Of a DNA stretch of 15,507 nt, positions 7,020-14,748 are shown piece after piece. The DNA comes from Comamonadaceae bacterium. Its GTDB lineage: Bacteria; Pseudomonadota; Gammaproteobacteria; Burkholderiales; Burkholderiaceae_C. Below the pieces are notes generated by a model, which saw only the letters and a list, made by a program, of their open reading frames with translations, ran no database searches and had not been told where the DNA came from. Made by a program: the position numbers and the translations under genes. Positions within the stretch are counted from its first letter, which is position 1, and the number at the start of each line of letters is the position of its first letter. The stretch is taken from the NCBI GenBank assembly GCA_947460165.1, contig CANHKH010000032.1:1-15507 (forward strand). The letters are read 5' to 3'.

Positions 7020-7991
7020 TTACTTCACCGCTTGAATGGCCGCAATTTTGTCGGCACCCATCTCTTTGGCAAAAGCTGCATAAGCAGGTGCTACGGCCTT
7101 GCGGAAGCTCTCGCCATTGACTTTTTCGACCACCAGCATGCCTTCGCTTTTGAGCTGGGCGATGCCGGTGTTTTCGTCATCGTTGACTTTCTTGCGCTGG
7201 GCGGCAGCGCCCTTTTTGGCCGCCGCCGTGAAGACGGCTTTGTCCGCCGCAGACAGCTTGTTCCACACCGCAGGAGAGATGATCAAAGCGGCAGGCGAGT
7301 ACACATGGCCAGTCAGCGACAAGTGCTTTTGTACTTGCGAAAATTTAGAGGCCAAGATCACGGGGATTGGATTTTCCTGTCCATCCACGGTGCCTTGCTG
7401 AAGCGCGGTGAACAACTCAGGAAAAGCCATGGGCGTGGGCAAAATGCCAAAAGTCTTGTAGCCGTCCATGTGCACCTTGTTTTCCATGGTGCGCATTTTT
7501 AAACCACTGGCGTCACTGGCTTGGTTGATGGGGCGCTTGCTGTTGGTCATGTGGCGAAAGCCGTTTTCCGTCCATGCCAAATTGATCAGTCCCTTGGCTT
7601 CCATCTTTTTTTGCAGGTCTTGACCAATGGGGCCATCCATCACTTTGCGGGCGTGGTCGTAGTCGCGAAACAAAAAGGGGATGTCCACAATTTTGACCTC
7701 AGGCACGAAGTTGCCAAGTGGTCCCGTCGAGGTGTTGACGATGTCTTGCGTGCCCAGTTGCACGGCTTCAATTTGCTCGCGTTCGCCCCCCAAAGCAGAG
7801 TTGGGAAATTGCTGGCACTTGTATCGGCCTTGTGTGCCTTTTTCCATTTCGTCGCAAAACGCGGTGGAGCCCACACCGTAGTGCGACGTGGCTGAAGTGG
7901 CGTAGCCGAGCTTGAGCACGACCTGGGCTTGAACAACTCCTGATGCAGCCAAGATGGCGGCCAAGGCAATGGGTTGAATGAGTTTTTTCAT
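7020..7991 (-). CDS. dctP: TRAP transporter periplasmic receptor DctP, probably for tetronate-type sugar acids
   Basis: This 323-aa TRAP solute receptor has a Sec signal peptide (KK then a hydrophobic core; cleavage probably after VVQA, residue 22). Family features are FPNSALGGEREQIE (62-75), IPFLFRDYDHARKVM (104-118), WTENGFRHMTNSKRPI (140-155), LKMR with R167 as the expected carboxylate-binding arginine, and DGQENP (203-208). Two cysteines, C46 and C59, could form a periplasmic disulfide. ATG 7991 has GGAG about 10 nt upstream. It sits 45 nt after denD in the tetronate operon and precedes dctQM, which suggests that L-threonate and/or D-erythronate is the ligand. The ligand is inferred from context; the family assignment is certain. 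Confidence 0.96.
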   Translation of the reverse strand: MKKLIQPIALAAILAASGVVQAQVVLKLGYATSATSHYGVGSTAFCDEMEKGTQGRYKCQQFPNSALGGEREQIEAVQLGTQDIVNTSTGPLGNFVPEVKIVDIPFLFRDYDHARKVMDGPIGQDLQKKMEAKGLINLAWTENGFRHMTNSKRPINQASDASGLKMRTMENKVHMDGYKTFGILPTPMAFPELFTALQQGTVDGQENPIPVILASKFSQVQKHLSLTGHVYSPAALIISPAVWNKLSAADKAVFTAAAKKGAAAQRKKVNDDENTGIAQLKSEGMLVVEKVNGESFRKAVAPAYAAFAKEMGADKIAAIQAVK

Positions 7992-8036
7992 GGGCTGATG
8001 TCTCCGTTGTGGTGAAGGAAAGGGAAGCGGGGGAAA

Positions 8037-9071
8037 TCAATGCGCCGCTGGCAGGCCCAGTCGCTGGCGCGCTTGTGGGTGACTGACAGCGTCAGGGTGG
8101 TCTTCAATATATTGCTTGAGCACGCCAGTAAAGCTGGCATCGGCGCTCAAACCAAGGCGCACGGCTCGGGCATTTTCAAAGCGCGAGGGCCAGGCCGACA
8201 CGATGCCCGCCACAGCGGGGTCGGCTTGATGGGTGATCAGGTCCATCACTTGGGGGCCGGCCAGGCCTTCAAGCGCTGCCAGCATCTCACGCACGCTCAC
8301 CGTCAACGCGGGCAGGTTCAGGGCAGTGCGCCCACCGAAAGATGCGCGATCAGCTTGAGCCACCGCCACCATGCCAGCCACGGTGTTGGCCGGCGATGAC
8401 AAGGCCACCATGGTGTCCAGATCAACGGGGCATGCGCTGTGCAAGCCTGCCAAGGGCTCGCGGAACAGACCCGACAGAAAGCCTGAAGCTGCGCCATTGG
8501 GGCGCCCAGGGCGCACTGAAACCGTCATGAGGCGCGCGCAGCGGCCATCAATAAAGCCTTTGCGGGTGTAGTCGGCCACCAACTGTTCGCACACAAACTT
8601 GTGGATGCCGTAGCTGGACTGCGGCGTGGGCAGGGTGTCGTCTCGCACCACGGCGGGCAGGGGCAAGGCGGTATCGCTGCCAAACACCGCCACCGAGCTG
8701 GAAAAAAAGAACAGTGCTGGGGCGTGGCCGGCCAGGGTTTGCGCGCGGCAGGCGTCAAGCAGCTGGCGCGTGGTGTCAAGGTTGGCGTGCAGACCCAGGT
8801 CGAAGTTGGCCTCACATTCGCCTGACACGGCCGACGCCAAGTGAAACACGGCGTCCCAGCGCTGGGCCATGAGCGTGTCAAGCTGCGCCAACAGGTCACC
8901 GGTGTGCCAGCGCACGCGCGCGTCGGCCAGCACAGCAGCGTGGTGGGGGGCCACCAGGTCAGCCAACATCAGCTGCTCAATGGCTCGGCCCTGAAGCGTG
9001 CCCTGGCTGAGCAAGGCGCTTGCGAGCCTCTGGCCTAGAAATCCAGCACCGCCAGTGATCAAAATATTCAT
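8037..9071 (-). CDS. denD: D-erythronate dehydrogenase (extended-SDR, NAD-dependent)
   Basis: This 344-aa extended short-chain dehydrogenase of the NAD-dependent epimerase/dehydratase type has the DenD layout. Seen are the Rossmann motif TGGAGFLG (6-13), D38 ending strand 2 (NAD), HLAS (77-80), the SSS stretch with S125/S126, the catalytic YGIHK (Y154, K158) and VRPGRPNG (186-193). DenD oxidises D-erythronate at C2 to 2-oxo-erythronate, the entry step of erythronate breakdown. ATG 9071 overlaps the otnI stop by 4 nt (ATGA) and has GGAG 9 nt upstream; an in-frame start at 9152 would add 27 residues before the Rossmann fold and is rejected. The specific function rests mainly on co-occurrence with otnI, otnC, otnK and ltnD plus the family match. 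A related sugar-acid dehydrogenase is the alternative. Confidence 0.9.
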   Translation of the reverse strand: MNILITGGAGFLGQRLASALLSQGTLQGRAIEQLMLADLVAPHHAAVLADARVRWHTGDLLAQLDTLMAQRWDAVFHLASAVSGECEANFDLGLHANLDTTRQLLDACRAQTLAGHAPALFFFSSSVAVFGSDTALPLPAVVRDDTLPTPQSSYGIHKFVCEQLVADYTRKGFIDGRCARLMTVSVRPGRPNGAASGFLSGLFREPLAGLHSACPVDLDTMVALSSPANTVAGMVAVAQADRASFGGRTALNLPALTVSVREMLAALEGLAGPQVMDLITHQADPAVAGIVSAWPSRFENARAVRLGLSADASFTGVLKQYIEDHPDAVSHPQARQRLGLPAAH

Positions 9072-9865
9072 GCGGGTGTGCTCCGTGGTGCAAGGTAGGG
9101 GCGCAGCCAGCCCAGGCCGTCGCTGGTGCTGGCCTTGGGTCGGTATTCGCAACCCACAAATCCGGTGTAACCCAGGCTGTCCAGCAGCTCAAAAAGGTGG
9201 TCGTGGTTGAGCTCACCCAGGTCGGGTTCGTGGCGGTCGGGCACGCCAGCGATTTGAATGTAGCCCACGCCCGCAAAGTGTTTTTGCAGCCGCCGACTCA
9301 GATCGCCTTCCATGATTTGGCAGTGGTAAAGGTCCATCTGAACCTTCAGGTTGGGCGCACCCACCTCGGCCAGCACATCGTGGGCGTGTTGTTGCAGGTT
9401 CAAAAAATAGCCCGGCATGTCGCGCGTGTTGATGGGCTCGATCAACACACTGACACCGAGTGGCGCCAGCCGAGCTGCGGCCAGTCGCAGGTTGTACACA
9501 AAGGTGCGGTGGCGGCTGGCTGCATCGCTGCCGAGTGGCACCAGCCCCGCCATGGCATGCACGCGCTGACACCCGGTGGCTTGGATGTAGGGGAGCGCCT
9601 GTTCAAGCGCAGCGGCAAATTCGGCTTCGCGCCCAGGGTGACAGGCCATGCCGCGCTCACCGGCTGACCAGTCGCCAGGGGGCAGGTTAAAGAGCGCCTG
9701 CGTGAGGCCGTGCTGTTTCAGGCGGGAGGCCAACTCGCCTGGGGCGTGTTCGTAGGGGAAAAGGTACTCCACCGCATCAAACCCGTCGCGGGCGGCCGCG
9801 GCAAAGCGGTCGAGAAACGGCACCTCGGTGTACATCATCGAAAGGTTGGCGGCAAAGCGGGGCAT
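9068..9865 (-). CDS. otnI: 2-oxo-tetronate isomerase (hydroxypyruvate isomerase-like)
   Basis: This 265-aa TIM-barrel protein of the Hyi/xylose-isomerase-like family interconverts 2-oxo- and 3-oxo-tetronate, linking the dehydrogenases to the kinase. Metal ligands seen are E143 (LIEPIN), D178 (MDLYH), Q204 (YIQIAG) and E240 (GCEYRP). The N-terminus MPRFAANLSMMYTE is where family members normally begin, so ATG 9865 is preferred, although it lacks a Shine-Dalgarno. A TTG at 9919, overlapping otnC by 38 nt and adding 18 residues, has AAGGA 8 nt upstream and remains possible. It ends in a 4-nt overlap with denD. Hydroxypyruvate isomerase is the closest alternative; the operon argues for OtnI. Confidence 0.93.
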   Translation of the reverse strand: MPRFAANLSMMYTEVPFLDRFAAAARDGFDAVEYLFPYEHAPGELASRLKQHGLTQALFNLPPGDWSAGERGMACHPGREAEFAAALEQALPYIQATGCQRVHAMAGLVPLGSDAASRHRTFVYNLRLAAARLAPLGVSVLIEPINTRDMPGYFLNLQQHAHDVLAEVGAPNLKVQMDLYHCQIMEGDLSRRLQKHFAGVGYIQIAGVPDRHEPDLGELNHDHLFELLDSLGYTGFVGCEYRPKASTSDGLGWLRPYLAPRSTPA

Positions 9866-9881
9866 GGAAAAAAGTTCAGGC

Positions 9882-10559
9882 TCACCAAAGGGTGTGGTGT
9901 CGGGCTCGAAGATCGGCAATTTGCGATTCCTTCAAGGGCTCAGGCTTGCGGTCAGTCAACAACCACAGGCGCGCAGTTTCTTCTAACTCTTCAAGCAGCG
10001 CCATGGCGCTGCTCGGGCTGTCATGCCAGACAGTGGGGCCCAAGCGCTCCAACATCACCGCATGCAGCGGCCGCTCGGCGCTGGCAATCAAGGCGGCCAC
10101 TTCATCGGCCACGCGGGCATCGCCCGGCACGTGGTAGGACACCAGTGGCACATGACCGACTTTCATCAGCTGGTAGGGGGTCAGCGGCGGCAAGATGTCG
10201 CTGCTGCTCCAAACCCCTTGCATGCTCAGTGCAACCAAATGGGTGGAGTGGGTGTGCAGCACGCAACGCGCTTCAGGCACGCTGGCGTAAATGCGCCTGT
10301 GGAGGGTGAGGGTTTTGCTGGCGCGGGCACCGCCCAGCGCCGTGCCGTCGTCAGCCACCCAGGCCAGCTGGGCGGGGTCGAGGAAGCCCAAACAAGCATC
10401 GGTGGGCGTGATGAGAAAGCCACCGCCTTGGTCGGCAGCCAGGCGCACGCTGATGTTGCCCGCAGTGGAGTGCACCAGGCCGCGCTGAAAAAGGCTGGCA
10501 CCCACGCGAGCGATGGCGGCTCTGACCGCATCTTGAGCGGGGGGAGTGGGCTGACTCAC
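9882..10559 (-). CDS. otnC: 3-oxo-tetronate 4-phosphate decarboxylase (class II aldolase/adducin family), atypical active site
   Basis: This 225-aa class II aldolase-family protein is expected to decarboxylate 3-oxo-tetronate 4-phosphate to dihydroxyacetone phosphate. Phosphate and substrate loops TAGNISVR (32-39) and ITPTD (50-54) are present, as is the zinc pair H102-x-H104 (LHTHS). Two canonical positions differ. The catalytic Glu of the family (SSE-x-x-x-H) aligns with T83 in SKTLTLH, and the third zinc His (usual NHG) aligns with L173 in ERLGP. This could mark a variant subfamily or altered chemistry. The reading frame is intact with normal length and an EELEETARLWL C-terminal helix as in OtnC relatives. 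The GTG start at 10559 overlaps the otnK stop by 4 nt and has GGAG 7 nt upstream. The role is assigned mainly by operon position. Confidence 0.87.
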   Translation of the reverse strand: MSQPTPPAQDAVRAAIARVGASLFQRGLVHSTAGNISVRLAADQGGGFLITPTDACLGFLDPAQLAWVADDGTALGGARASKTLTLHRRIYASVPEARCVLHTHSTHLVALSMQGVWSSSDILPPLTPYQLMKVGHVPLVSYHVPGDARVADEVAALIASAERPLHAVMLERLGPTVWHDSPSSAMALLEELEETARLWLLTDRKPEPLKESQIADLRARHHTLW

Positions 10560-11833
10560 AGGTCTGCTCCGGCTTGCCTGAGGGCTTGTGCAAAAAAATC
10601 TACGCCGCCAAAGTTACCCGATTTGAGTGCCAATTGCACGTTGTCGCGGCTGCCTGGCAACACAGACTGCGTCCAAGGCACACCTGGGCAGATGGGAGCG
10701 CCAATGCGCAATTGCTGCACGCCCAGGGCCTGTGCCACTGCGCCGGAGGTCTCGCCCCCGGCAACCACCAAACGGCGCACGCCTGCCTGCACCAGGCCCT
10801 TGGCCATGAAAGACAGGGCACTTTCTACCAAATGGCCGGCAAGGTGCACACCCAGGGCCTGCTGAACATCGTGCACGTTTTCATGGGTGGCAGTGGCGTA
10901 AATCAGCACAGGGCCGTGAGCCAGCGCGCTTGTGGCCTGCTCAAGCACGGTGGCTGGGCTTTGCCGACCCTCGTGCAAGGCACGGGGATCCACCCGCAAG
11001 GCAGTGCGGCCAGCAGCCAACCAATGCGCCACTTGCGCTTGCGTGGCTTCAGAGCAGGAGCCTGAAACCACGGCGACTGGGCCTTGCAAGACTTGCAACT
11101 CGGCGGCATTGGCATGCGGCGTGAACCAGCCGCGCCGACTGTAGGCAGGCGGCAGGCCCAGAGCCACCCCAGAGCCCGCAGTGACCAGAGGCAAGTCCGC
11201 ACACGCCTCGGCCAGGGTCAGCAGGTGGTCGTTGCTGAGGGCGTCGGCCACCGCAATCTTCACACCCTCTGCGCGCAATTGCGACATGCTCTGCAGCGCA
11301 GCCGAAGGGCCTCGATCAAGCACATCGTGGCGCAAAAGGCCCACGGCTTGCCTTGTTTGAGCTTGCAGCACGCGCACCAGGTTGGCGTCGTTCATGGGGG
11401 TCAGGGGATGGTGGCGCATGCCCGAATCGCTCAGCAAAGCATCACCCACAAACAAGTGCCCGCGAAACACCGTGCGACCGTTTTCCGGAAATGCAGGGCA
11501 AGCAATCGTGAAGTCGCTGCCCAAGGCAGCCATCAACGCGTCAGTGACGGGGCCAATGTTGCCCTGCGCCGTGGAGTCAAAGGTGGAGCAGTACTTGAAG
11601 TAAATTTGCCGCGCGCCCGCAGCCTGCAGGGCAGACAAGGCTGTCAGGCTGTGTGCCACTGCCTCAGCAGGCTCCACCGTGCGGGACTTCAGCGCAATCA
11701 CCACCGCATCGGCTTGCGGCAAACCTGCGGCGGGCACACCCATCACTTGGACAGTGTGCATGCCCGCGCGCACCAGCATGCTTGCCACGTCGGTGGCGCC
11801 CGTGAAATCGTCGGCAATCACACCCAGAATCAT
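10556..11833 (-). CDS. otnK: 3-oxo-tetronate 4-kinase (four-carbon acid sugar kinase, DUF1537)
   Basis: This 425-aa kinase of the DUF1537/OtnK family phosphorylates 3-oxo-tetronate at C4 using ATP. The N-terminal substrate domain shows MILGVIADDFTGATD (1-15), KYCSTFDSTAQGNIG (80-94) and CPAFPENGRTVFRGHLFVGD (112-131). The C-terminal nucleotide domain shows VAVVSGSCSEAT (253-264), VVAGGETSGAVAQALG (356-371), PGVPW (383-387) and LKSGNFGG (403-410). Length is normal. ATG 11833 overlaps the ltnD stop by 4 nt (ATGA) and has AAGG 7 nt upstream; the stop overlaps otnC. Its presence beside LtnD, DenD, OtnI and OtnC gives the complete L-threonate/D-erythronate set and makes OtnK the best family member name. 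Confidence 0.95.
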   Translation of the reverse strand: MILGVIADDFTGATDVASMLVRAGMHTVQVMGVPAAGLPQADAVVIALKSRTVEPAEAVAHSLTALSALQAAGARQIYFKYCSTFDSTAQGNIGPVTDALMAALGSDFTIACPAFPENGRTVFRGHLFVGDALLSDSGMRHHPLTPMNDANLVRVLQAQTRQAVGLLRHDVLDRGPSAALQSMSQLRAEGVKIAVADALSNDHLLTLAEACADLPLVTAGSGVALGLPPAYSRRGWFTPHANAAELQVLQGPVAVVSGSCSEATQAQVAHWLAAGRTALRVDPRALHEGRQSPATVLEQATSALAHGPVLIYATATHENVHDVQQALGVHLAGHLVESALSFMAKGLVQAGVRRLVVAGGETSGAVAQALGVQQLRIGAPICPGVPWTQSVLPGSRDNVQLALKSGNFGGVDFFAQALRQAGADL

Positions 11834-12753
11834 TCGATGCCTTTGACCGCTTGTGGCAGGTTCAATCCGGCCATCTGGGCATACAGCTTGACGACTGCAG
11901 AATCATCTTCGTCCCCCAGCCCCATGGCGGCGGTGGCCAAGTAAAGCTGGTGGGCTGCGGCGGCCAGGGGCAATGGGAACTTGAGTTGTCGCGCAGCATC
12001 CAGCACGATGCCCAAGTCTTTGACAAAAATGTTCACTGCCGACAAAGGCGTGTAGTCGCCATCCAAAATGTGCGGCACGCGGTTTTCAAACATCCAACTC
12101 ATGCCTGCGGAGTTGCAGATGACATCGTAGAGTTGGCGCGGCTCTGCGCCCGCGCGCATGCCCAGGGCCATGGCTTCGCAGGCAGCGGCAATGTGCACCC
12201 CTGCCAAATGCTGGTTGACCATTTTGACCGTGGAGCCAATCCCAGCCTTGTCACCGAGTCGGTAGACCTTGCCCGCAAATGCCTCCAGCACCTGGCCAGC
12301 GGCCGCGAAGGCCTCTGGTTTACCCGAGGCCATCATGGTCATTTGCCCAGCAGCGGCTTTTTTTGCACCGCCCGACACCGGTCCATCAATCAACCAGTGA
12401 CCGCTTTGCGCCAAGCGCTCCTCCCAAACGGGGGGCAAGCTGGGATCCACCGTGGCAGAACAAACCACCACACTGCCTGGCTTCAAGGTCGCAGCCAGAC
12501 CCTGGTCGCCAAACAACACATCAGCGGTCTGCTCGGCGTTGAGCACCAGCACCAGCACCACATCGCAATGGCGGGCCAATTCGGCCACGCTGCTTGTCAC
12601 GCGGCCCCCGGATTGCTCAAAGGCTGCACGCGCCTCAGGGCGTGGATCGCACCCCCAAGTGGCCAGGCCCTGGCGCAAACTCGACAGCGCTGCCCCCATG
12701 CCCATGGAACCCAGTCCGACAACGCCCAGCTGACGCATAGCATGTGTGCTCAT
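11830..12753 (-). CDS. ltnD: L-threonate dehydrogenase (beta-hydroxyacid dehydrogenase family)
   Basis: This 307-aa NAD-dependent dehydrogenase of the 6-phosphogluconate/3-hydroxyisobutyrate dehydrogenase family is expected to oxidise L-threonate to 2-oxo-L-threonate. Seen are the dinucleotide motif GLGSMGMG (13-20), the substrate motif DGPVSGG (123-129), catalytic K177 in STVKMVNQ, and FVKDLG (243-248). The start is ATG 12753, supported by AAGGA 10 nt upstream and by a 4-nt overlap (ATGA) with the GntR gene; the alternative M6 (12738) is less likely. It is the first structural gene after the regulator. Related enzymes such as tartronate semialdehyde reductase share the motifs; the downstream otnK-otnC-otnI genes favour threonate. 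Confidence 0.93.
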   Translation of the reverse strand: MSTHAMRQLGVVGLGSMGMGAALSSLRQGLATWGCDPRPEARAAFEQSGGRVTSSVAELARHCDVVLVLVLNAEQTADVLFGDQGLAATLKPGSVVVCSATVDPSLPPVWEERLAQSGHWLIDGPVSGGAKKAAAGQMTMMASGKPEAFAAAGQVLEAFAGKVYRLGDKAGIGSTVKMVNQHLAGVHIAAACEAMALGMRAGAEPRQLYDVICNSAGMSWMFENRVPHILDGDYTPLSAVNIFVKDLGIVLDAARQLKFPLPLAAAAHQLYLATAAMGLGDEDDSAVVKLYAQMAGLNLPQAVKGIE

Positions 12754-13511
12754 GTTGAAACATTCCTTGTGGGCATGTCCAGCAGCCCCTCAAAAGAGTG
12801 ACGCAGGCTGGGGGCAGCATGGTGCAATCGGCGCGCCGCGTTGTTCATGTGGCGGGTGGCAGCCTCGCGAGCAGCCTGAGCATCACCCATCAACACTGCA
12901 TCAGCGATGGCCCTGTGCTCGACACGCACTTCCACCATGTAGCCCTTGTCAAGCGCCTCGTTGGTGCGCGTCACTTTCATGGCTTCGCGTTGGTATTGCT
13001 CTAAAAATCCCAGCAAGCGTTCATAGTGCGGGTTGTCGGTGGCACTGGCGATACTGCGGTGAAAAGCCAGATCGGCCTCTACCCCCTCAGAGCCCTGAGG
13101 CGGGCAGGCCTCCAGATGGGCCAAGGCTTGCGCAATGACACGTGCCTTGTCGGGCGTCATGCGCAAAGCGGCAAGCGCGGCGACATCGGCCTCCAAACCA
13201 CGGCGCACCTCAACGACTTGCAGCACGCCAGCCATGGAGCCCATCACCTTGGGGTCAAAGGCCAGCGCTCTGGCTTGGTGGCGAGGCGCCACAAAAACCC
13301 CTGCGCCCTGGCGCGACGTCAACAAACCAATGGACTTCAAACGGCTGACGGCCTCACGCACCACGGTGCGCGAGACGCCGAACTGCTCAGACATGCTTTG
13401 CTCGGTGGGCAGTCTCTCATCGGGCGCAATGTCGCCAGACTCGATGCGTTCCATCAAGAGCGCAGCGAGCTTGTCGGTCAGGCGCTCGGGCATTTGCAAA
13501 AAGTCGCTCAT
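12750..13511 (-). CDS. GntR-family transcriptional regulator, FadR/FCD subfamily
   Basis: This 253-aa regulator has an N-terminal winged helix-turn-helix (about 8-75; LPTEQSMSEQFGVSRTVVRE then AVSRL) and a C-terminal FCD ligand domain. The FCD metal site is complete: D147 and H151 in DLAFH, H199 in VEHR, H221 in TRHMNNA. FCD regulators commonly sense hydroxy- or keto-acids, fitting a sugar-acid operon. ATG 13511 is chosen; an in-frame TTG at 13529 would add six residues. There is no strong Shine-Dalgarno. It leads the operon and overlaps ltnD by 4 nt, so it is co-expressed and probably autoregulated. Candidate sites are the GTTGTA repeats just upstream and the palindrome before the tctC-like gene. 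The effector is unknown, perhaps a tetronate. Confidence 0.93.
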   Translation of the reverse strand: MSDFLQMPERLTDKLAALLMERIESGDIAPDERLPTEQSMSEQFGVSRTVVREAVSRLKSIGLLTSRQGAGVFVAPRHQARALAFDPKVMGSMAGVLQVVEVRRGLEADVAALAALRMTPDKARVIAQALAHLEACPPQGSEGVEADLAFHRSIASATDNPHYERLLGFLEQYQREAMKVTRTNEALDKGYMVEVRVEHRAIADAVLMGDAQAAREAATRHMNNAARRLHHAAPSLRHSFEGLLDMPTRNVST

Positions 13512-13521
13512 CAGGTCACGG

Positions 13522-13542
13522 TACAACAATTAAAAATACAAC
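13522..13542. promoter_or_regulatory. Direct repeat upstream of the GntR gene, candidate operator
   Basis: TACAAC occurs twice (13522-13527 and 13537-13542), 15 bp start to start, which is GTTGTA in transcript direction. The AT-rich spacer holds a TTTAAT -10-like hexamer (13529-13534). TTGTA half-sites are common in FCD-type GntR operators. Position directly before the regulator start suggests autoregulation. The repeat overlaps a possible TTG start, and the promoter call is weak. Confidence 0.4.
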
Positions 13543-13669
13543 TTTTCATCGTGCTTCACGGGTTTCACCTCGGGTGGGACGGACCAGCTTGCCAAGCCAT
13601 TGGGCACCGGAATGAAAGGGCCAGAACCGCACCACGGCTTCGCTGCTGAAACATAGCGCCAAGGGCTCT

Positions 13670-14644
13670 TCAATCCAAAGTGATCTTGGCAAATTCAGCC
13701 ACTTTTTTCCATTGCGCCGTGTCAGCTTGCATAAAGGCAGCCAAGCCCAGGGCGTTGGCCCATGCCGGCTCGGCCCCGGCTTTGAGCATGGCGGCCTTCA
13801 CCTCGGGCTGGTTGGCCACGCGTTCAAGCGCTTGCTCTAGCTTTTGCAACACCGGCGCAGGCAAGCCTGCAGGAGCGGCCAATCCAAACCATGAAAAAAC
13901 CTGATAGCCCTTCATGCCAGCTTCTTCCATGGTGGGCACAAGCGGCAAAGCGCTGCTGCGCTGCGGCGTGGTCACCGCCAAAGCCTTGAGCTTGCCGCCA
14001 TTGATCAAGCCCAGCGCTGAGGGCAGGTTGTCAAACATCATCTGGACCTCGCCAGCCATCAGCCCGGTCAGCCCAGCGGCAGCGCCTCGGTATGGAATGT
14101 GCGTGACAAAAGTACCTGACTGGCTTTTGTACAACTCGGCGCTCAGGTGCAAAGAAGTGCCCTGCCCGTTCGATGCATAGTTCAGTTGGCCGGGTTTGGA
14201 CTTGGCCAACGCGGTGAGTTGCTCCAGGCTTTGAATACCGGAATCTGGGCTGACCATCAGCACGTTGGGCACCCGACCCAGCAATGCCACCGGAACGATC
14301 TGCTCAGGCTTGTAAGGCAACTTGCTGTAGAGCGCAGGGCTGATGGTCAGCGGCGGCGAGGCCATCAGCAGGGTGTAACCATCGGCAGCAGACCGGGCTG
14401 CCTCGGCAGCGCCCAAGTTGCCACCTGCCCCAGGCTTGTTGTCAATCACTATGGATTGCCCCAACTCCAAGGCCAACCTGGGGGCCACCAGTCGCGCCAT
14501 GTTGTCAATCAGTCCACCCGGTGGGAAAGGCACGACCAGCTTGATGGGTCGCGTGGGCCAAGATTGTGCAAACGCTGCGCTGCTTGAAAAAACTGCAAGG
14601 GCGAGCCAGGTCAAGACAAACGCAGTGAAATTTTTGCGGCGCAT
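13670..14644 (-). CDS. Bug/TctC-family periplasmic solute-binding protein
   Basis: This 324-aa receptor of the tripartite tricarboxylate transporter (Bug) family has a Sec signal peptide (RRK, a hydrophobic run, probable cleavage after SAAFA, residue 26). Seen are the mature start SWPTRPIKLVVPFPPGG (28-44), the Bug loop DNKPGAGGNLGA (68-79) and DGYTLL (88-93). Bug receptors bind small carboxylates and are strongly amplified in Burkholderiales; most have no adjacent TctA/TctB, as here. ATG 14644 has GAGA about 7-10 nt upstream. It lies 158 nt before the GntR gene on the same strand with no obvious terminator between, so it may belong to the tetronate regulon or deliver a ligand signal. The ligand is unknown. 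Confidence 0.94.
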   Translation of the reverse strand: MRRKNFTAFVLTWLALAVFSSSAAFAQSWPTRPIKLVVPFPPGGLIDNMARLVAPRLALELGQSIVIDNKPGAGGNLGAAEAARSAADGYTLLMASPPLTISPALYSKLPYKPEQIVPVALLGRVPNVLMVSPDSGIQSLEQLTALAKSKPGQLNYASNGQGTSLHLSAELYKSQSGTFVTHIPYRGAAAGLTGLMAGEVQMMFDNLPSALGLINGGKLKALAVTTPQRSSALPLVPTMEEAGMKGYQVFSWFGLAAPAGLPAPVLQKLEQALERVANQPEVKAAMLKAGAEPAWANALGLAAFMQADTAQWKKVAEFAKITLD

Positions 14645-14678
14645 AAGATGTCTCTTTTTTATAAATTGGTCAGGTCAT

Positions 14679-14694
14679 CATACAAATTTGTGTG
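14679..14694. promoter_or_regulatory. Palindrome in the tctC-like promoter region, candidate GntR operator
   Basis: A perfect 10-bp palindrome ACAAATTTGT (14682-14691) extends to 16 bp with one mismatched pair. On the minus strand it overlaps a TATGAT hexamer (14677-14682), a good -10 candidate about 33 nt before the start codon, and its TTGTAT half-site resembles the GTTGTA repeats near the GntR gene. A second -10-like TATAAA (14658-14663) lies closer to the gene. Binding by the nearby GntR/FCD protein is inferred. Confidence 0.5.
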
Positions 14695-14748
14695 GAAGCT
14701 GAAGGTCAGGGTGATCCCGATGTCAGCATTCAAAGCCACACCGCACCC

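Noticed and set aside
10023..10865. Plus-strand frames of 200-300 codons across otnC, otnK and ltnD
   Set aside because: These are antisense shadows of well-supported minus-strand enzymes with complete motifs.
13560..13669. Terminator between the tctC-like gene and the GntR gene
   Set aside because: Only a 4-bp CACC/GGTG hairpin without a T-run is present, so read-through cannot be excluded.
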